From Miniimonas arenae (lineage in GTDB: Bacteria > Actinomycetota > Actinomycetes > Actinomycetales > Beutenbergiaceae): a stretch of DNA of 60,969 nucleotides. The notes beneath the pieces were generated by a model that searched no databases, was not told the DNA's origin, and was given only the letters and a program-made list of their open reading frames with translations. Where the stretch lies: positions 1 to 60,969 of the forward strand of contig NZ_VENP01000015.1 of assembly GCF_006351005.1 (NCBI RefSeq), read 5' to 3'. The position numbers and the translations under genes are program-made. Below are positions 59,118-60,969 of the stretch, in pieces. Position 1 is the first letter of the stretch. Each line of letters begins with the position of its first letter.

Positions 59118-59342
59118 TCACGGCGTCACCTGGCCGGCGGCGGCGACTTCGATGCCGCGGCACGTGGCGCCGTCGAGGGCGAACCGGTCGGCGCCGAGCG
59201 CCACGACCTTCGCCCCGTGCGCGGCGGCCTGGACCACGCGGATGGCGCCGCCCGGGCGGACGCCGAGCTCGGCCAGCCGTGGCGGCCCCTCGACGTTCCG
59301 GATCAGCGCGTCCCTGCCCACTGGCCACTCGTCGAGGTTCAC
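59118..59342 (-). CDS. feoA: FeoA, ferrous iron transport accessory protein
   Basis: This 74-residue SH3-like protein begins [20 protein letters not shown] and has [20 protein letters not shown] and [20 protein letters not shown], the FeoA family core. It stimulates the FeoB channel. The GTG at 59342 is preferred because TAGCGT lies exactly 7 nt upstream (59350-59355); a GTG at 59351 and TTG at 59372 are upstream alternatives. The gene starts the feo operon behind a DtxR-like box. Confidence 0.9.
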   Translation of the reverse strand: MNLDEWPVGRDALIRNVEGPPRLAELGVRPGGAIRVVQAAAHGAKVVALGADRFALDGATCRGIEVAAAGQVTP

Positions 59343-59349
59343 GCTCGTC

Positions 59350-59378
59350 ACGCTAGAAGTCAGGACAGCCAAACCTCA
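59350..59378 (-). promoter_or_regulatory. feo promoter with DtxR/IdeR-like box
   Basis: On the minus strand TGAGGTTTGGCTGTCCTGA (59360-59378) matches the DtxR/IdeR consensus TTAGGTTAGSCTAACCTAA at 14 of 19 positions, and it abuts the -10-like TAGCGT (59350-59355) of the leaderless feoA. Iron-loaded DtxR/IdeR binding there should block the operon. The consensus is from memory. Confidence 0.6.
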
Positions 59379-59462
59379 TGGGTCCTTCGTCCCGAGCGGG
59401 GGCGCCCGCGAGGCGATTCCGTCCCTGGTACGGGCCGGTCGACACGGGCACCCACGCTCGCG

Positions 59463-59543
59463 TCAGGCGCTGGCGTGGTGGGGGATCTCGTCGAGGCCGC
59501 TCTGGGCGAGCAGGCGGAGGCCGGCTTCGGCGGCGTGTTCGGG
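59463..59543 (-). pseudogene. Truncated gene tail at the IS edge
   Basis: Directly at the left end of the insertion sequence, the minus strand reads PEHAAEAGLRLLAQSGLDEI followed by PHHASA and a stop (59463-59465). This looks like the true C-terminus of an alpha-helical protein cut by the element. The family is unknown. 59379-59462 contains nothing I recognise. Confidence 0.45.
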
Positions 59544-59552
59544 TGTCCCGCG

Positions 59553-60548
59553 TCAAGCAGATGGCAGGGTTTCGGGTTCGGGAAAGTTGGGGGTGAGGGG
59601 GTCGGCGAGGCCGAGGTGGACGTCCAGGGGGCGGTTCCAGGCGATGGCCTCGTGCGGGCGGACGGTGTTGTACTCGACGCGGTAGTCCTCGGCGTGGGCG
59701 ACCAGGTCCAGGGCGTCGTTGATCTCTTCGAGATAGAGGCGTTCGTACTTCAGGCAGCCGAAGCCGCGTTCGCGTGAGCCGTTCTGGCCCGGGCTCTTGA
59801 CGGCGGTGCGGACGTGGCGGATCTCGGGGTGGGTGGCGATGAACGCCTCGAACCGGAAGGACCGGAACGGTCCGCCGTTGTCGGTGACGAGCGTGAGGGC
59901 GGGGATGGCGTTGCCGTCGTCGTCGACGTCGCAGGCTTCGATCAGCGGGCGGCCGAACGTGGCCTCGTAGTCGGCCAGGGCGAGCTCGACCGCGGCGATC
60001 GCGTCATGCTGGTTCGCAGTCGGGGACGTGTGCCAGGGGTGCTCGTACTTGGAGTAGTAGTCCCGGCACCCGGCCAGGCGCCACGTCCCGCCGGTGGTGG
60101 TCTCGAACTCGGAGAAGTCCAGCTGCCAGACCTGGTTCGGGCCGGTCGGTTCGGTCGCGAACGCGGCCTTGCGCCGGGCGGCGTGCTGGCGCCGTTCGCG
60201 CTGGTAGTTCGCCTCCAGCAGCAGGCCCTCGTCCCGCAGCAGGCGCAGCACGGTGGACTCACCGACCCGGTGCCCGTCGTAGCGGCACATCGCCCAGACC
60301 TTGCGGTGCCCCCATGCCGGGTGCTCCAGCGCATGCCGGCGGGCCGCGTCCCGGACGCCTTCGCGGGCCGGGCGCGGCCAGGGGCCCTTGACCGGTGCGC
60401 CGTCGCGGGCGCGGGCCTGGTGGCGGCGCCAGGTCCGTTCGGGCACGCCGATCAGCGCGCAGAACCTCGTGGTCGGCATGCCCGCGTCGGTGCGGATCAC
60501 CTCGAGGTCCTCGAAGGGCCCAGGCGGCCCTCTGCGCTCTTCTTCCAC
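59553..60548 (-). CDS. IS3-family transposase OrfB (DDE integrase)
   Basis: This 331-residue frame has an N-terminal HTH_21-like region (RALGVPERTWRRHQ-type: ALIGVPERTWRRHQARARDG) and an rve integrase core with the acidic triad: Asp in VWQLDFSEFET, Asp in LTLVTDNGGPFRS and Glu in NGSRERGFGCLK. It overlaps orfA by 52 bp in the -1 frame, near an AAGAAGAG run, so an OrfAB fusion by frameshifting is probable. Confidence 0.9.
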   Translation of the reverse strand: MEEERRGPPGPFEDLEVIRTDAGMPTTRFCALIGVPERTWRRHQARARDGAPVKGPWPRPAREGVRDAARRHALEHPAWGHRKVWAMCRYDGHRVGESTVLRLLRDEGLLLEANYQRERRQHAARRKAAFATEPTGPNQVWQLDFSEFETTTGGTWRLAGCRDYYSKYEHPWHTSPTANQHDAIAAVELALADYEATFGRPLIEACDVDDDGNAIPALTLVTDNGGPFRSFRFEAFIATHPEIRHVRTAVKSPGQNGSRERGFGCLKYERLYLEEINDALDLVAHAEDYRVEYNTVRPHEAIAWNRPLDVHLGLADPLTPNFPEPETLPSA

Positions 60549-60814
60549 ACCCGGATCTCCACCGCGGCCTCACCCAGCGCCTGGGTCAGCTCGGTGACCT
60601 CGGCCTCCAGCCGCTGCTCACGGGTCGAGGGCCCGGACTTGCCCGCGACCAGCCCCGCGCGCCCGGACTCCAGGAACTGCCGCTTCCAGTTCCCCACCGA
60701 CTGCTCGGAGACCTTCGCCCGGCGGGCGGCCTCAGCCACGCTCAATTCACCGGCCAGGATCGACAACACGATCCGGACCTTCTCCTCAGCCGGGAACGCC
60801 GGCGGCCTCGCCAT
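60497..60814 (-). CDS. IS3-family transposase OrfA (HTH)
   Basis: This 105-residue protein has a helix-turn-helix (VRIVLSILAGELSVAEAARR, AKVSEQSVGNWKRQFLESGR) followed by a leucine-zipper-like helix (EQRLEAEVTELTQALGEAAV). It is the upstream DNA-binding partner of OrfB. AAGGAG is 11 nt before ATG. Confidence 0.9.
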   Translation of the reverse strand: MARPPAFPAEEKVRIVLSILAGELSVAEAARRAKVSEQSVGNWKRQFLESGRAGLVAGKSGPSTREQRLEAEVTELTQALGEAAVEIRVWKKSAEGRLGPSRTSR

Positions 60815-60884
60815 GATCGATCAGACTCCTTCGCAGGTCAGACCCGCAAGAAGCGGGTCCTGCCACTAAGTCTGACGCGCGACA

Positions 60885-60969
60885 CATCGACTCGAACACT
60901 CGGATACGGGCGGGTAGCGTTCACCACGAAGGTGCTCCTCGTTCTGGTCTGATCTGTCCGTCGCAAGAC
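60885..60969. other. Right flank of the IS, possible start of an interrupted gene
   Basis: On the minus strand, GAGGAG is followed by GTGGTGAACGCTACCCG, which would begin a protein VVNATRPYPSVRVD cut by the element. This could be the N-terminus whose C-terminus is the tail at 59463-59543, but the two cannot be joined in frame without a gap. Evidence is weak. Confidence 0.25.

Larger units (their letters stand above)
59544..60884 (-). mobile_element. IS3-type insertion sequence
   Basis: The element is about 1.34 kb, begins TGTCCCGCGTCA (59544) and ends with the inverted counterpart TGTCGCGCGTCA (reverse strand from 60884). The terminal inverted repeats continue to TGGCAGG, about 25 bp in all with several mismatches. 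It has two overlapping ORFs (orfA, orfB) as in IS3-family elements that use -1 frameshifting. Flanks GGG and CAT show no target duplication, so the copy may have arisen by recombination or be old. Confidence 0.85.

Noticed and set aside
1-60969. tRNA or rRNA genes and a replication origin
   Set aside because: I looked for typical T-loop and acceptor patterns and DnaA-box clusters by eye and found none convincing; a covariance search would settle it.

Overview
The window is very GC-rich DNA with strong third-position GC, tightly packed genes, many GTG starts and ATGA/GTGA stop-start overlaps. A WhiB regulator, PdtaS-type kinase, TadE-type pilus genes and actinobacterial-style PutA point to a high-GC actinobacterium. 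Micrococcales (Cellulomonas / Promicromonospora relatives) is my best guess, inferred from gene style only. Many genes appear leaderless: a -10-like hexamer lies 6-7 nt before an ATG or GTG that has no Shine-Dalgarno sequence.

Left part (1-16.6 kb): an MMPL exporter, an AI-2E family permease and a sugar-lactone-oxidase-like flavoprotein, then a decayed stretch with a remnant of a type I methyltransferase (HsdM) gene. Next come a secreted S1 serine protease with a coupled membrane protein behind a good -35/-10 promoter, and a Fpg/Nei glycosylase. A seven-gene overlapping operon runs thyA - folA - DUF4129 - small membrane protein - MoxR ATPase - DUF58 - membrane protein. A 57-aa protein, an OsmC protein, 21-bp repeat arrays and a GNAT acetyltransferase follow.

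Middle part (16.7-36.7 kb): a PAS-AraC regulator divergent from putA, a glycerophosphodiester phosphodiesterase, pdtaS, a WhiB1-type protein, an orphan FHA-FtsK ATPase resembling EccC/EssC of type VII secretion, a two-component pair, an SRAP (YedK/HMCES) protein and an aminotransferase. A TPP riboswitch then precedes a ykoF-ykoE-ykoD-ykoC thiamine/HMP ECF transport operon.

Most intriguing part (36.6-46.5 kb): an SD-led operon encoding an NTF2/SnoaL-like protein, an SCP2 lipid-carrier protein, an acyl-CoA dehydrogenase, a GNAT/LuxI-like putative acyltransferase, an E1/ThiF adenylyltransferase and an MMPL exporter. It is flanked by an alpha/beta hydrolase and a CrtI-like FAD oxidoreductase. A shared TGATACGTC element occurs upstream of both halves. 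The combination suggests synthesis and export of an acylated small molecule or lipid that I do not recognise.

Right part (47-61 kb): an SDR, a tad pilus operon (tadA-B-C, Flp-like pilin, two TadE-like, one TadG-like), an esterase, a DUF808 protein, an aminotransferase, a 22-bp repeat/hairpin structure, a feoA-feoB-feoC-like operon with a DtxR/IdeR-like box (feoB carries an apparent frameshift), and an IS3-type insertion sequence next to a truncated gene tail.
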